Assembly: GCA_023423405.1 (NCBI GenBank)
Contig: JAFAFR010000084.1
Coordinates: 1 to 64,000 of the forward strand
Direction: 5' to 3'
Origin: Bacteroidota bacterium
GTDB lineage: Bacteria > Bacteroidota > Bacteroidia > Chitinophagales > Chitinophagaceae
Length of the DNA: 64,000 nucleotides
In this document: positions 39,635 to 48,272 of the stretch, piece by piece
Layout of the letters: the number at the start of each line of letters is the position of its first letter
How positions within the stretch are numbered: the first letter of the stretch is position 1
The notes under the pieces: model-generated
Told to the model about the DNA's origin: nothing
The model's input: the letters and a program-made list of their open reading frames with translations, nothing else
Databases searched by the model: none
Program-made: the position numbers and the translations under genes

Positions 39635-42600
39635 GTGAACAGAATCGTTTGTACGATGCTCTTTTTGGCCATGCTGCAGGCAGTGCAGGCGCAGCAATCG
39701 GCCGCTTATACCGATCCGGGACAGTCTTTTCAACTGGCCAAGGACTTTTACCAGCACCAGCAATACAACCTGGCCTATCCTCTTTTGAAGGAGTTGAGCG
39801 CCCGGCTTCGCCCGGTTGACCGTACCAGCCATGCCCTCGATTATACCGAGATCCGCTATTACACCCTCGCCTGCGGACTCCGGGAAAACGAAAAAGGCGC
39901 GCTGGAACAGGCCATCGAATTTGCCGACCGCAACGACAATGAAGGTCGCGTTGAGCTGATGCGTTTTGAACTGGGCGAATACTATTTCCGCCACAACGAC
40001 TTTTACCAGGCGGTTGGCCAGTACGAAAAAACTTCCGTCGCCCACCTCAGCAACGAAGAAATATCGGCGCTCAAATTCCACCAGGGCTACAGCTATTTCA
40101 ACCTCCAGCGTTTTGACCAGGCCAAGCCCCTGCTGAACGCGGTAAGGCAGGTGAAAGGAAGCCCCGACCGTGCTGCCGCCAATTACTATTACGGTTTCAT
40201 CGCCTTCCGCGACAAACAGTACCGGGAAGCCTTAAGCGCTTTTCGCGAAGTGGAGAACGAAGCCGAGTACCGCGATGTGGTGCCTTATTATATTGCCACC
40301 ATTTATTATATCACGGGTGAAAAAGAAAAAGCCCTGCAATACGCCGAAGACAAACTGAAAAAGGGGAGTGGCGTCTACGACCTGGAACTGCAGCGACTAA
40401 TGGGGCATGGCTGGTTTGAAAAAGGGGAGGCGGCAAAAGCCCTTCCTTACCTGGAAAATTACGCCACTAAAAAGAAGACCCTGCAGCGCCAGGACCGGTA
40501 TGAACTGTCGGTCAGCTATTACAACACGGGTCAGTACCAGAAAGCCATCGATGGTTTAAAACTACTCAGCGGCAAAGAAGATTCGCTTGCCCAGAACGCC
40601 ATGTACCTGTTGGGGGATGCCTACCTTAAAACCGGCCAGAAAGCCAATGCCCGCAACGCTTTTCTTTTCTGCTCCATCAACAGCAGCAATCCCAAACAGC
40701 AGGAGATTTCGCGTTTCATGTACGGTAAGCTGTCGTATGAACTCGGTTTTACCGATGTGGCGCTCACTGAATTGCAGGCCTACCTGCAGCGCTATCCCAA
40801 CGGCACCTATGCTGCGGAATCAAAAGAACTGCTGGTGGGCGTAATGGCAACCACCAGTAATTATAAAGACGCGCTGACCCTCCTCGACGGTATTAAAACA
40901 CCCAGCGAGCAGGTGAAGCAATTCCTGCCTGGCATCCTGTATGGCCGGGCGACAGAACTGATCAACGACGGCAACCTGGCCGAAGCCGACCGCCTGCTCG
41001 ACCGGGCGCAGAAGAGCGCGTATAACCAGCAGGTGCTGCCGCTCACCCATTTCTGGCGCGGCGAAATCGCTTTCCGCAACAGCCGCTACGACGAAGCCAT
41101 TGGTCATTACAACAATTATCTCGGAACGCCCCGCACCAACGGCGAAGTGAATCCGCAGCACGCACACTATAACCTCGGTTATGCCTACCTGAAAAAAGAA
41201 CAGTATAAACCGGCCCTGGCCGAATTTGAGCAGGTGGCCGGGAAAATTCAGTCCCGTTCGGGTGTGGTGGAGCAGGACGCATATGCGCGTATAGGTGACT
41301 GTTATTACATGCAGCGCGACTATAAAAAAGCCGAATCCATCTACGACCAGGTCGTCCGCAACGGATGGGCGGCCAGCGACTACGCTTCTTTCCAGAATGC
41401 CATGATTGCCGGCATCAGTCGTCCTGCCGATAAGATCAAACGCCTGCAGCAGCTAAGCAAATCTTTCCCTTCCTCGTCGCTGCTGCCCGACGCCAATATG
41501 GAAGTGGCCAATACCTATATGGCCGATGAAAAATTCCAGGAGGCGCTGCCCTATCTTTCTGCCGTGATCAAAGACTCCCGCAGCGAGGCCCTCAAGCCGA
41601 AAGCATTGCTGAAAGCGGGTATGGCCTATTATAACCTCGACAACAATACATCGGCCCTGCAGCAATTCAACGACCTGCTGCAGCAATACCCGCATTCCGT
41701 AGAAGCCGATGAAGCGCTCGACAATGCCCGCGCCATTTACCTCGAAGAAGGGCGTAGCAGCGAGTACGTGAACTTCGCGCGCAAAATGGGCAAGGATGTT
41801 TCCGGCTCACAGCAGGACTCGCTCGCTTATGCCGAAGCTGAGCTGCAATTGGGCAATGGCAACTTCAATGCCGCCCTGCAGCGTTTTGACGCCTATCTTC
41901 AGAAATACCCCGAAGGCCGGTATGTGATCGAAGCCAACTATTACAAGGCAGAAATCTATCTCAGCAAAAAAGAATTTGCACAGGCTGCTGCCGGTTATGA
42001 AGCGGTAGCGGCAAGGGTGCCCAATAAATTCGGTGAGAAATCATTGCTGCAGGCCGCGCGGCTGAACTTCTTCGATCTGAAAAAATACGATAAGGCTGCC
42101 GAACTCTACACCCGCCTGAAAGAATACGCCACTACCGAGGAGAACAAGCTGGAATCCATGCGGGGCCTGCTTCGCAGCCAGTATCAACTGGAACAGTGGT
42201 CGCCTGCCACGCCCAATGCCAAAGACCTGCTGGCTGCCAAAGGAGCGGGCACCGACGACAAACTGCTGGCGAATATGGTGCTGGCGCGCGCTGCCCAGCA
42301 CGACAACCAGTACGACCTCGCCATCGGTTATTATAAGGCGGCTGCCGGTGCTTCCAAAGGTGAAATGAGTGCCGAAGCAAGGTATGGAATTGCCTGGTGC
42401 CAGTTCCAGCAGTCACGCTACAAAGACGCGGAAAAAAGCGCCTTTGAAGTGATCCATAAAAACGGTTCCTATGAGAACTGGGTAACGAAATCCTACCTGC
42501 TGCTGGGCGATATCTATTACAAACAGGGCGATTATTTCAATGCAAAAGCCACTTACCAGAGCGTACTGGAAAACGCCAGCTTACCCGATGTAAAAGAAGA

Positions 42601-42667
42601 AGCGCAACGCAAGCTGACCCAGGTGAATGAAGCGGAAAAACAAGAGGCCAACGCACCCAAAAACTGA
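39635..42667 (+). CDS. Large secreted TPR-repeat protein
   Basis: About 1010 residues. A signal peptide (NRIVCTMLFLAMLQAVQAQ) follows the GTG at 39635, or starts at the ATG at 39656; the stretch from 39512 has no such feature. The rest is built of TPR-like helical pairs throughout, for example ALSAFREVENEAEYRDVVPY, ALLKAGMAYYNLDNNTSALQ and YKDAEKSAFEVIHKNGSYEN. It is likely a periplasmic or outer-membrane scaffold. A beta-barrel gene starts 11 bases after it and a HU-CCDC81 gene follows, so the three may form an envelope complex. I know of no assigned function. Confidence 0.82.
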   Translation: MNRIVCTMLFLAMLQAVQAQQSAAYTDPGQSFQLAKDFYQHQQYNLAYPLLKELSARLRPVDRTSHALDYTEIRYYTLACGLRENEKGALEQAIEFADRNDNEGRVELMRFELGEYYFRHNDFYQAVGQYEKTSVAHLSNEEISALKFHQGYSYFNLQRFDQAKPLLNAVRQVKGSPDRAAANYYYGFIAFRDKQYREALSAFREVENEAEYRDVVPYYIATIYYITGEKEKALQYAEDKLKKGSGVYDLELQRLMGHGWFEKGEAAKALPYLENYATKKKTLQRQDRYELSVSYYNTGQYQKAIDGLKLLSGKEDSLAQNAMYLLGDAYLKTGQKANARNAFLFCSINSSNPKQQEISRFMYGKLSYELGFTDVALTELQAYLQRYPNGTYAAESKELLVGVMATTSNYKDALTLLDGIKTPSEQVKQFLPGILYGRATELINDGNLAEADRLLDRAQKSAYNQQVLPLTHFWRGEIAFRNSRYDEAIGHYNNYLGTPRTNGEVNPQHAHYNLGYAYLKKEQYKPALAEFEQVAGKIQSRSGVVEQDAYARIGDCYYMQRDYKKAESIYDQVVRNGWAASDYASFQNAMIAGISRPADKIKRLQQLSKSFPSSSLLPDANMEVANTYMADEKFQEALPYLSAVIKDSRSEALKPKALLKAGMAYYNLDNNTSALQQFNDLLQQYPHSVEADEALDNARAIYLEEGRSSEYVNFARKMGKDVSGSQQDSLAYAEAELQLGNGNFNAALQRFDAYLQKYPEGRYVIEANYYKAEIYLSKKEFAQAAAGYEAVAARVPNKFGEKSLLQAARLNFFDLKKYDKAAELYTRLKEYATTEENKLESMRGLLRSQYQLEQWSPATPNAKDLLAAKGAGTDDKLLANMVLARAAQHDNQYDLAIGYYKAAAGASKGEMSAEARYGIAWCQFQQSRYKDAEKSAFEVIHKNGSYENWVTKSYLLLGDIYYKQGDYFNAKATYQSVLENASLPDVKEEAQRKLTQVNEAEKQEANAPKN

Positions 42668-42678
42668 TTCCTACTGAA

Positions 42679-44331
42679 ATGGACAACATGAAATCCATCC
42701 GATACGTCGCTTTCCTGCTGTTGCTGTGTGCTGCCGGAACCGTGGTTGCGCAGGACAGCACGCGGAAAAAAACCATTGACGTTACTTCCACTTTCAAACC
42801 CGTGCTGCGGGAAGCTGTGAAGCAGAATTTTTCGGCCTCCCTGCCTGTGCTGGATTCCATACGGCCGGTATTGCAATACCAGGTTCCGGCGCAACAGGTG
42901 AAAGTGCCCTTTCTGCCCGGCGCGCTGAACCCCGTGGCCTTGTCTGTCGATTCCGTGCTGCCCTGGCAAAACAGCCAGTACCTGAAAGTGGGATTGGGTA
43001 ATGTGCACCTGCCATACATACAGGGCGCTTTTTCGCTGGGTGATGAACGTAACAATGTGGGCCTCTATGGCGAAATCTACAGGGCCAAGGGCCGCCTCGA
43101 TTACCAGAAGAACAATCTTGCCGATATTCAACTGCGCAGCAAGGTATCGGCCGGCGACAATCACGACTTCACCATGAAGCTGGGATACAAGGTGCAGGAT
43201 TATTTCTTTTACGGCTACCAGCCCGACACGCTTTCTTTTTCCAAATCGCAGCTAAAGCAAACCTTCCAGACGGTGGATGGCTATTTCGGGTTCAGGAATG
43301 TAAATCCCACTGCCTTTGACCTGAGCTACCAGCCCAGCGTGAGCGTAACAGCCTTTTCCGGGAAAAATGACGCCTTCAAGGGCAGCGAAAGCAATATCGT
43401 GGCAAAACTGCCCCTTCAAAAGACCTTCGGGAAAAGTTTTGGGTTTAACCTGGGTGTAACCGCCGATATCACCCGTTACAATCCGCCCACCAAGGAAGTG
43501 GTGAAAAACAACCTCTACTATGTGGAACCGGCCCTGGTCCTCAAAACACCCAACGTCTATTTCCAGGGTGGTATAACGCCTTCCTGGGACAACAAGGTTT
43601 TCCACCTGCTGCCCAATGTGATGGCCGAGTTCATTACCAGCGACCAGCGCTTCACTTTCCAGGCTGGCTGGATCGGTTATTTCAACCGCGGCAGCTACCA
43701 GCGGTTTGCGGGCATCAATCCCTGGATCATGCAGCCCGATACGCTCCGCAATACCAGGGTCACCGAGTTTTATGCCGGCTTTAAGGGATCACTCGCCAAC
43801 CATTTCACCTACAGCGCCAAAGCCTCTTACGGCAAGCATTTCAACGAAAACCTCTTCGTGAACGACTACAACGACGATGGCGGCAAATCCTTCCAAACGG
43901 TATATGCTTCCGAGATCACTATGCTGCGTCTGCATGGAGAAATCGGGTATATGCTGGGAGAAACCTTCAATTTCAACGCCGGGGTTACCTATACCAATTT
44001 CTCAAAAGTAGAGGGGCAACTGCGCGCATGGGGACTGCTGCCCATGGAGATCAATGCCAACCTGCGCTGGCGCATCATTCCCGACCTCTTCCTGAAGGCC
44101 GATCTCTATGCATGGGATGGACCCTCTTACCTGAACAAGGACGGCGGCGCCTACAAAGGCGATAAGGCGGCTGATATGAACCTGGGTGTGGAGTTCAAAG
44201 TATTGCCCAACCTGGACCTTTTCTTCCAAATGAACAATATTTTCAACAATCGTTACCAGCGCTGGAACCAATATGAAGTCTACGGCTTCCAGGTGCTGGG
44301 CGGAGTAATACTGCGGATGCCGAAAAAATAA
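42679..44331 (+). CDS. Outer-membrane beta-barrel protein (TonB-dependent-receptor-like barrel without plug)
   Basis: A 550-residue protein. The ATG at 42688 (MKSIRYVAFLLLLCAAGTVV) gives a clean signal peptide and may be the true start. After a Pro-rich segment, alternating strands fill the protein (VGLGNVHLPYIQGAFSLGDE, FTMKLGYKVQDYFFYG), and the end FQVLGGVILRMPKK is like a terminal barrel strand. NIFNNRYQRWNQYEVYG is typical of TonB-dependent receptor barrels, but no plug domain or TonB box is present. It is encoded directly after the TPR protein, suggesting partnership. Confidence 0.78.
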   Translation: MDNMKSIRYVAFLLLLCAAGTVVAQDSTRKKTIDVTSTFKPVLREAVKQNFSASLPVLDSIRPVLQYQVPAQQVKVPFLPGALNPVALSVDSVLPWQNSQYLKVGLGNVHLPYIQGAFSLGDERNNVGLYGEIYRAKGRLDYQKNNLADIQLRSKVSAGDNHDFTMKLGYKVQDYFFYGYQPDTLSFSKSQLKQTFQTVDGYFGFRNVNPTAFDLSYQPSVSVTAFSGKNDAFKGSESNIVAKLPLQKTFGKSFGFNLGVTADITRYNPPTKEVVKNNLYYVEPALVLKTPNVYFQGGITPSWDNKVFHLLPNVMAEFITSDQRFTFQAGWIGYFNRGSYQRFAGINPWIMQPDTLRNTRVTEFYAGFKGSLANHFTYSAKASYGKHFNENLFVNDYNDDGGKSFQTVYASEITMLRLHGEIGYMLGETFNFNAGVTYTNFSKVEGQLRAWGLLPMEINANLRWRIIPDLFLKADLYAWDGPSYLNKDGGAYKGDKAADMNLGVEFKVLPNLDLFFQMNNIFNNRYQRWNQYEVYGFQVLGGVILRMPKK

Positions 44332-44353
44332 GACCAATCCGTATTTTCGCCGC

Positions 44354-44986
44354 ATGGAGATCCTCAATCAATACCTGTTCCAGCACAGGAATATCAGTAT
44401 TCCCGGGTTGGGAACCCTGCATATGGACAGGGTGCCTGCCCGCACCGATTTCGTGAACCGCCAACTGCTGGCGCCGGGTTATATTTTCCGTTTTGATAAA
44501 TATTTCGATGCGCCCGATACCGCCTTCTTCACCTACCTGTCTTCCAAAATGCTGCTGCCCGATTTTGAAGCCATCAGGTGGTACAATGAATTCGCCTATG
44601 AGCTGAGAGCGCGTATCCGTAACCGTGAGAAAGCCTATTGGGAAGGACTCGGAGAATTCCGCGCCGACGACAACGGGGAGGTTTTTTTTGAGGCCCGGCC
44701 CGACCTACTGCCGCCTCTCCAGCCCGTTCCTGCCCATCGCATCATCCGCGAACGCACCTCCCACCAACTGCTGGTAGGTGATACGGAAAGAACGAATACT
44801 GAAATGCCCGAACTGCTGGCCGACACGCCCGTGCAACGGGAGTCGTGGCGGATCTATGCACTGGTCATAGCTGCCATTGCACTCGGTCTTTGCCTGTATC
44901 ATTTTGCACAATATGGCATGAACTGGTCTGCTACCGGCAACAGTAAGGAAACCCCGGAAATTTCCATGCCCGCTACTTCCAAATAA
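44354..44986 (+). CDS. HU-CCDC81-like domain protein with one membrane helix
   Basis: A 210-residue protein. The N-terminal half matches the two bacterial HU/CCDC81 domains: NQYLFQHRNISIPGLGTLHM, then FTYLSSKMLLPDFEAIRWYN and EGLGEFRADDNGEVFFEARP. One membrane helix (RIYALVIAAIALGLCLYHFA) lies at about 160-180 and a short tail follows. Relatives usually end in a SPOR peptidoglycan-binding domain; here only about 30 residues follow the helix. Cytoplasmic DNA- or septum-related binding coupled to the envelope is inferred. It lies 22 bases after the barrel gene. Confidence 0.82.
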   Translation: MEILNQYLFQHRNISIPGLGTLHMDRVPARTDFVNRQLLAPGYIFRFDKYFDAPDTAFFTYLSSKMLLPDFEAIRWYNEFAYELRARIRNREKAYWEGLGEFRADDNGEVFFEARPDLLPPLQPVPAHRIIRERTSHQLLVGDTERTNTEMPELLADTPVQRESWRIYALVIAAIALGLCLYHFAQYGMNWSATGNSKETPEISMPATSK

Positions 44987-45001
44987 ACCGGCACTCTCAT
45001 T

Positions 45002-45898
45002 ATGTCACTGATACACCGTCATAGTTGCCCGGTTTGCGGATCAACCGATATACATACTGCCCTGGAAGCCCGCGATCATACGGTTTCAGGCGAAACCTAT
45101 TCCATCTGGGAGTGTGGCTCCTGCCACCTGCGCTTTACGCAGGATGTGCCGGATGAAACATCCATAGCACCTTATTACCAGTCCGACGCCTACGTATCGC
45201 ATTCCGACACAAGGCGCGGGTTGGTGAACGCCGTTTACCACCAGGTAAGGCGTATAACGCTGCAGGGTAAGCGAAGCTGGGTGGAAAAAGAAACGGCGTG
45301 TAAAAACGGCGACCTGCTCGACATTGGCGCCGGTACCGGCGCCTTCCTGCAGGCGATGCGGGAAGCCGGCTGGCGTGTAACGGGACTGGAACCCGACGCC
45401 GGCGCCCGGGAAACCGCGCGCCGCAACCACGGCCTGGACCTGCTGCCTTCGCATGAGCTCTACAGCCTCCCGGAAAATGCGTACGACGCCATCACACTCT
45501 GGCACGTGCTGGAACACGTGCACGACCTGCACGGGTACATGGACCGCTTTCATGCCCTGCTGCGCAATAAGGGGAAACTCTTCCTGGCATTGCCTAACTA
45601 CCTTTCGGCCGATGCACAATCGTACGGCAGCGCCTGGGCTGCCTATGATGTGCCGCGCCATCTCTATCACTTTTCACCGCAGGCGCTCTCGCGGCTGCTC
45701 TCCCTGCATGGCTTCCGGCTGAGCGGCATGAAACCCATGTGGTTCGATCCCTTTTACATCAGCATGCTGAGTGAAACTTATCGCAAGGGCCGCGCCAACC
45801 ATCCGGGCGCGCTGCTGAAAGGTTTACAGTCTTCCTGGTCCACCCTGCAGTCGGTAGAAAAAGCCAGTTCCATTACTTATATCGCAGAAAAAGGCTGA
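45002..45898 (+). CDS. SAM-dependent methyltransferase with N-terminal zinc ribbon
   Basis: A 298-residue class I methyltransferase. The N-terminus has a four-Cys zinc ribbon (CPVCG and CGSC). The SAM-binding motif is LLDIGAGTGAFLQAMREAGW, with acidic motif LEPDAG, and the post-motif LWHVLEHVHDLHGYM. It ends with PRHLYHFSPQALSRLL, typical of methyltransferase_23-type enzymes that act on sugars or small molecules. The substrate is unknown. It follows the HU-CCDC81 gene by 15 bases and may belong to the same transcript. Confidence 0.85.
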   Translation: MSLIHRHSCPVCGSTDIHTALEARDHTVSGETYSIWECGSCHLRFTQDVPDETSIAPYYQSDAYVSHSDTRRGLVNAVYHQVRRITLQGKRSWVEKETACKNGDLLDIGAGTGAFLQAMREAGWRVTGLEPDAGARETARRNHGLDLLPSHELYSLPENAYDAITLWHVLEHVHDLHGYMDRFHALLRNKGKLFLALPNYLSADAQSYGSAWAAYDVPRHLYHFSPQALSRLLSLHGFRLSGMKPMWFDPFYISMLSETYRKGRANHPGALLKGLQSSWSTLQSVEKASSITYIAEKG

Positions 45899-45938
45899 TG
45901 CGCAAACTGGCGTGCCGGGCGAAACGACGGGGGAATGC

Positions 45939-46790
45939 TTAATGAAATTGTAATTCGAAAAGATAGGGCCAGAGCTTGCCGGTGACATAAATCTTATCGG
46001 CGGCGGCATCGTAGGCAATGCCATTGAGCACCGCTTCTCCATCGTTGTACTTGGCCTGCCTTGTATCTTCCTTGCTGTTGTTGGCGAGTATGCCGCTGAG
46101 GTTGGCAATGCCCACCACCTGCCCATTGGAAGGATCTATTTTAAGAATATAATCGCTCTGGTATTTGTTGGCGTAGATAAAGCCCCTGATGTATTCCAGC
46201 TCGTTGATGTTGTTAACAGGGCCATTGTTGTCGGTTACGCTTACGATCCTTTTGGTGCTGAAATCGTTGGGATCAAGAAAGTAAAGATTGCTGCTGCCAT
46301 CCGATACGATCAGGTTGGTACTGTCGTTGGTCAATCCCCAGCCCTGGGTCTTCAAAGGAAATTCCTGCAGTTTTTTCAGGGTGACGGGATCGTACACAAA
46401 TCCTTTCTTGCCATGCCAGGTAAGCTGGTACAATTTGTCGTTTAAAATGGTGATGCCTTCTCCAAAGTAAGTGGTATCAAGCGGTGTTTTCTGCAACACT
46501 TTTCCAGTGGCCATATCCACCTTCCCCACCCAGGAATGATAGGGGTTGTATTCGGGACTGCCGCCCGTGCCTTCCAGTAATTGCCCCTTGTACACGATCA
46601 GTCCCTGCGTGTAGCTCAGGCTATCGTGCGGGTATACTTTCACCACCTGGTAAGAAAGGCTGGCAGGGGCGGGTATGCCGGAGGAGGTATTGGTATTTTC
46701 TATATCGGACTGGTCGGCGTCCTGGTTCTTGCAGGCGCCCAGCAAAAGCATAAAAGCGGCGCCCAGTAAGGAAATTCGGTTCTTATTCAT
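45939..46790 (-). CDS. Glutaminyl-peptide cyclotransferase-like lipoprotein
   Basis: A 283-residue lipoprotein of the plant-type glutamine cyclotransferase family, which forms N-terminal pyroglutamate. The start at 46790 gives the signal MNKNRISLLGAAFMLLLGAC with lipobox; the start at 46808 adds residues without purpose. A five-bladed propeller pattern is visible: VVKVYPHDSLSYTQGLIVYK, LLEGTGGSPEYNPYHSWVGK, YFGEGITILNDKLYQLTWHG and VLNGIAYDAAADKIYVTGK. It probably acts outside the cytoplasm on exported proteins. Confidence 0.88.
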   Translation of the reverse strand: MNKNRISLLGAAFMLLLGACKNQDADQSDIENTNTSSGIPAPASLSYQVVKVYPHDSLSYTQGLIVYKGQLLEGTGGSPEYNPYHSWVGKVDMATGKVLQKTPLDTTYFGEGITILNDKLYQLTWHGKKGFVYDPVTLKKLQEFPLKTQGWGLTNDSTNLIVSDGSSNLYFLDPNDFSTKRIVSVTDNNGPVNNINELEYIRGFIYANKYQSDYILKIDPSNGQVVGIANLSGILANNSKEDTRQAKYNDGEAVLNGIAYDAAADKIYVTGKLWPYLFELQFH

Positions 46791-46805
46791 GTTTTCGGCT
46801 TGGAC

Positions 46806-46813
46806 CAAAAGTA
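46806..46813 (-). promoter_or_regulatory. -7 element of the cyclotransferase gene
   Basis: The minus strand reads TACTTTTG, 15 bases before the ATG at 46790, which supports that start. Confidence 0.45.
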
Positions 46814-47067
46814 CAATTTGCCGGAAAAATACTTGTTATAACGCTTTGAAATCTAACCTAAAAGCAGTTTTTTTACATTACTTACCGGATGAAAACTGTG
46901 CTCCATATCCTCTCCGCCTGCATTTTTCCCGGCTAAGTTTCCCCTCTTTACCGTTGATCCCCTTTAATCGCTGCAATATCCTTTGCAATGGCTTACCGTA
47001 TTTCCTTGTAGGGCAGGGTAAATACTGATCCACGCTATGAATGACCGTCCACAAAATCGAATTTTGC

Positions 47068-48213
47068 ATGAGACGGATCATTGTTGTATCGTATTGTCTC
47101 CTCATGGGGGCAAGGGGCTTGGCACAGGGTAATTCCCATCGCACGGCCATTCCGGAGATCACCATTCCCGTGGTGGTCCATATCGTATCGCCTGATCCCG
47201 CGGCCATCAGCGACCAGTTGGTGCAGTCGCAGATCGATGCGCTGAACCGCGATTTCAATGCAGAGAATGCCGATCTCAAAAGAGTGCCGGCTTATTTCCA
47301 GTCGCGCATCGCCAACTGCCACATTCGGTTTGTTCTGGCCAAATCAGACCCCGCCGGTCAGGCCAGCAGCGGCATTGTGCGGGTGAAAACGGGCATTGAC
47401 TATTTCAACGTCGACGACCGGGTTAAATTCACGGCCAGGGGCGGCGACGATGCCTGGCCCCGCGACCACTACCTCAATATCTGGGTGGCAAAAATGACAA
47501 TGGGTATATCGGGTTATACGAGCAAAACCACCGATCCGCCGCAGGTAGATGGCATTGTGCTCGATTACCGGGTTTTTGGTTCCGGCACCAGGCACCCCGA
47601 GCACGGACTGGGAAGGATCGCGGTTCACGAGGCAGGCCACTGGCTGGGACTGAAGCATATTTGGGGTGATGCGTATTGCGGCGACGATGGCATCGACGAT
47701 ACGCCCCGGCAAAAAAGCTACCACCTCGGTTGTCCCAACAGCCAGGTATTCAGTTGCAGCGATACGGAAACCGGCGATATGTACATGAATTATATGGATC
47801 GCACGAACGACCAATGCATGTACATGTTCACCACGGGTCAGCAAAACAGGATGCGGTCCATTTTCGAAGCCGGGCAACTGAGGCACCCGCTGCTTTCTTC
47901 CAAAGGACTCTCTACCACGGGTGAAGTGATCGATCCCAACTGGGACAAATCACAGGCAGCGATCAACCAGCCGGCGCTGGCGCTTTCCTGTTACCCCGTT
48001 CCCGCCACGCAGCAATTGCAGGTGGTGTTGAAAGGAAGCAAACTTGCTGCCACAGGGCAGTTACGGGTATACAATATGGTGGGACAGCCGGTGCTGACAG
48101 CGAACATGGTCAGCAGCCCCGCCGTGCTCGACGTTTCCAGGCTGCCGCGCGGGCAATACATCATCCGCAATACCGAGCCGGGTATTCGCCCCGTGAGTTT
48201 CACCAAACTCTGA
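47068..48213 (+). CDS. Secreted M43 (pappalysin-type) zinc metalloprotease with T9SS sorting domain
   Basis: A 381-residue exported protease. The ATG at 47068 gives signal peptide MRRIIVVSYCLLMGARGLAQ, better than the one at 47041. The zinc site is VHEAGHWLGLKHIWGD (HExxHxxGxxH) and the Met-turn is MYMNYMDRTNDQCMYMF. The C-terminal 80 residues (SCYPVPATQQLQVVLKG, LRVYNMVGQPVL, LDVSRLPRGQYII) are a type A sorting domain of the type IX secretion system. The protein is thus expected at the cell surface or outside. A terminator for the opposing lpdA gene follows. Confidence 0.92.
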   Translation: MRRIIVVSYCLLMGARGLAQGNSHRTAIPEITIPVVVHIVSPDPAAISDQLVQSQIDALNRDFNAENADLKRVPAYFQSRIANCHIRFVLAKSDPAGQASSGIVRVKTGIDYFNVDDRVKFTARGGDDAWPRDHYLNIWVAKMTMGISGYTSKTTDPPQVDGIVLDYRVFGSGTRHPEHGLGRIAVHEAGHWLGLKHIWGDAYCGDDGIDDTPRQKSYHLGCPNSQVFSCSDTETGDMYMNYMDRTNDQCMYMFTTGQQNRMRSIFEAGQLRHPLLSSKGLSTTGEVIDPNWDKSQAAINQPALALSCYPVPATQQLQVVLKGSKLAATGQLRVYNMVGQPVLTANMVSSPAVLDVSRLPRGQYIIRNTEPGIRPVSFTKL

Positions 48214-48218
48214 GTGAT

Positions 48219-48249
48219 AAAAAAAGCGCTCCCGGTTTGCGGAAGCGCT
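48219..48249 (-). terminator. Terminator of lpdA
   Basis: On the minus strand the AGCGCT arms pair around a GC-rich loop and are followed by a run of seven T. It lies between the converging M43 and lpdA genes. Confidence 0.7.
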
Positions 48250-48272
48250 GCTGTATCAATGGTTCATTCAAA

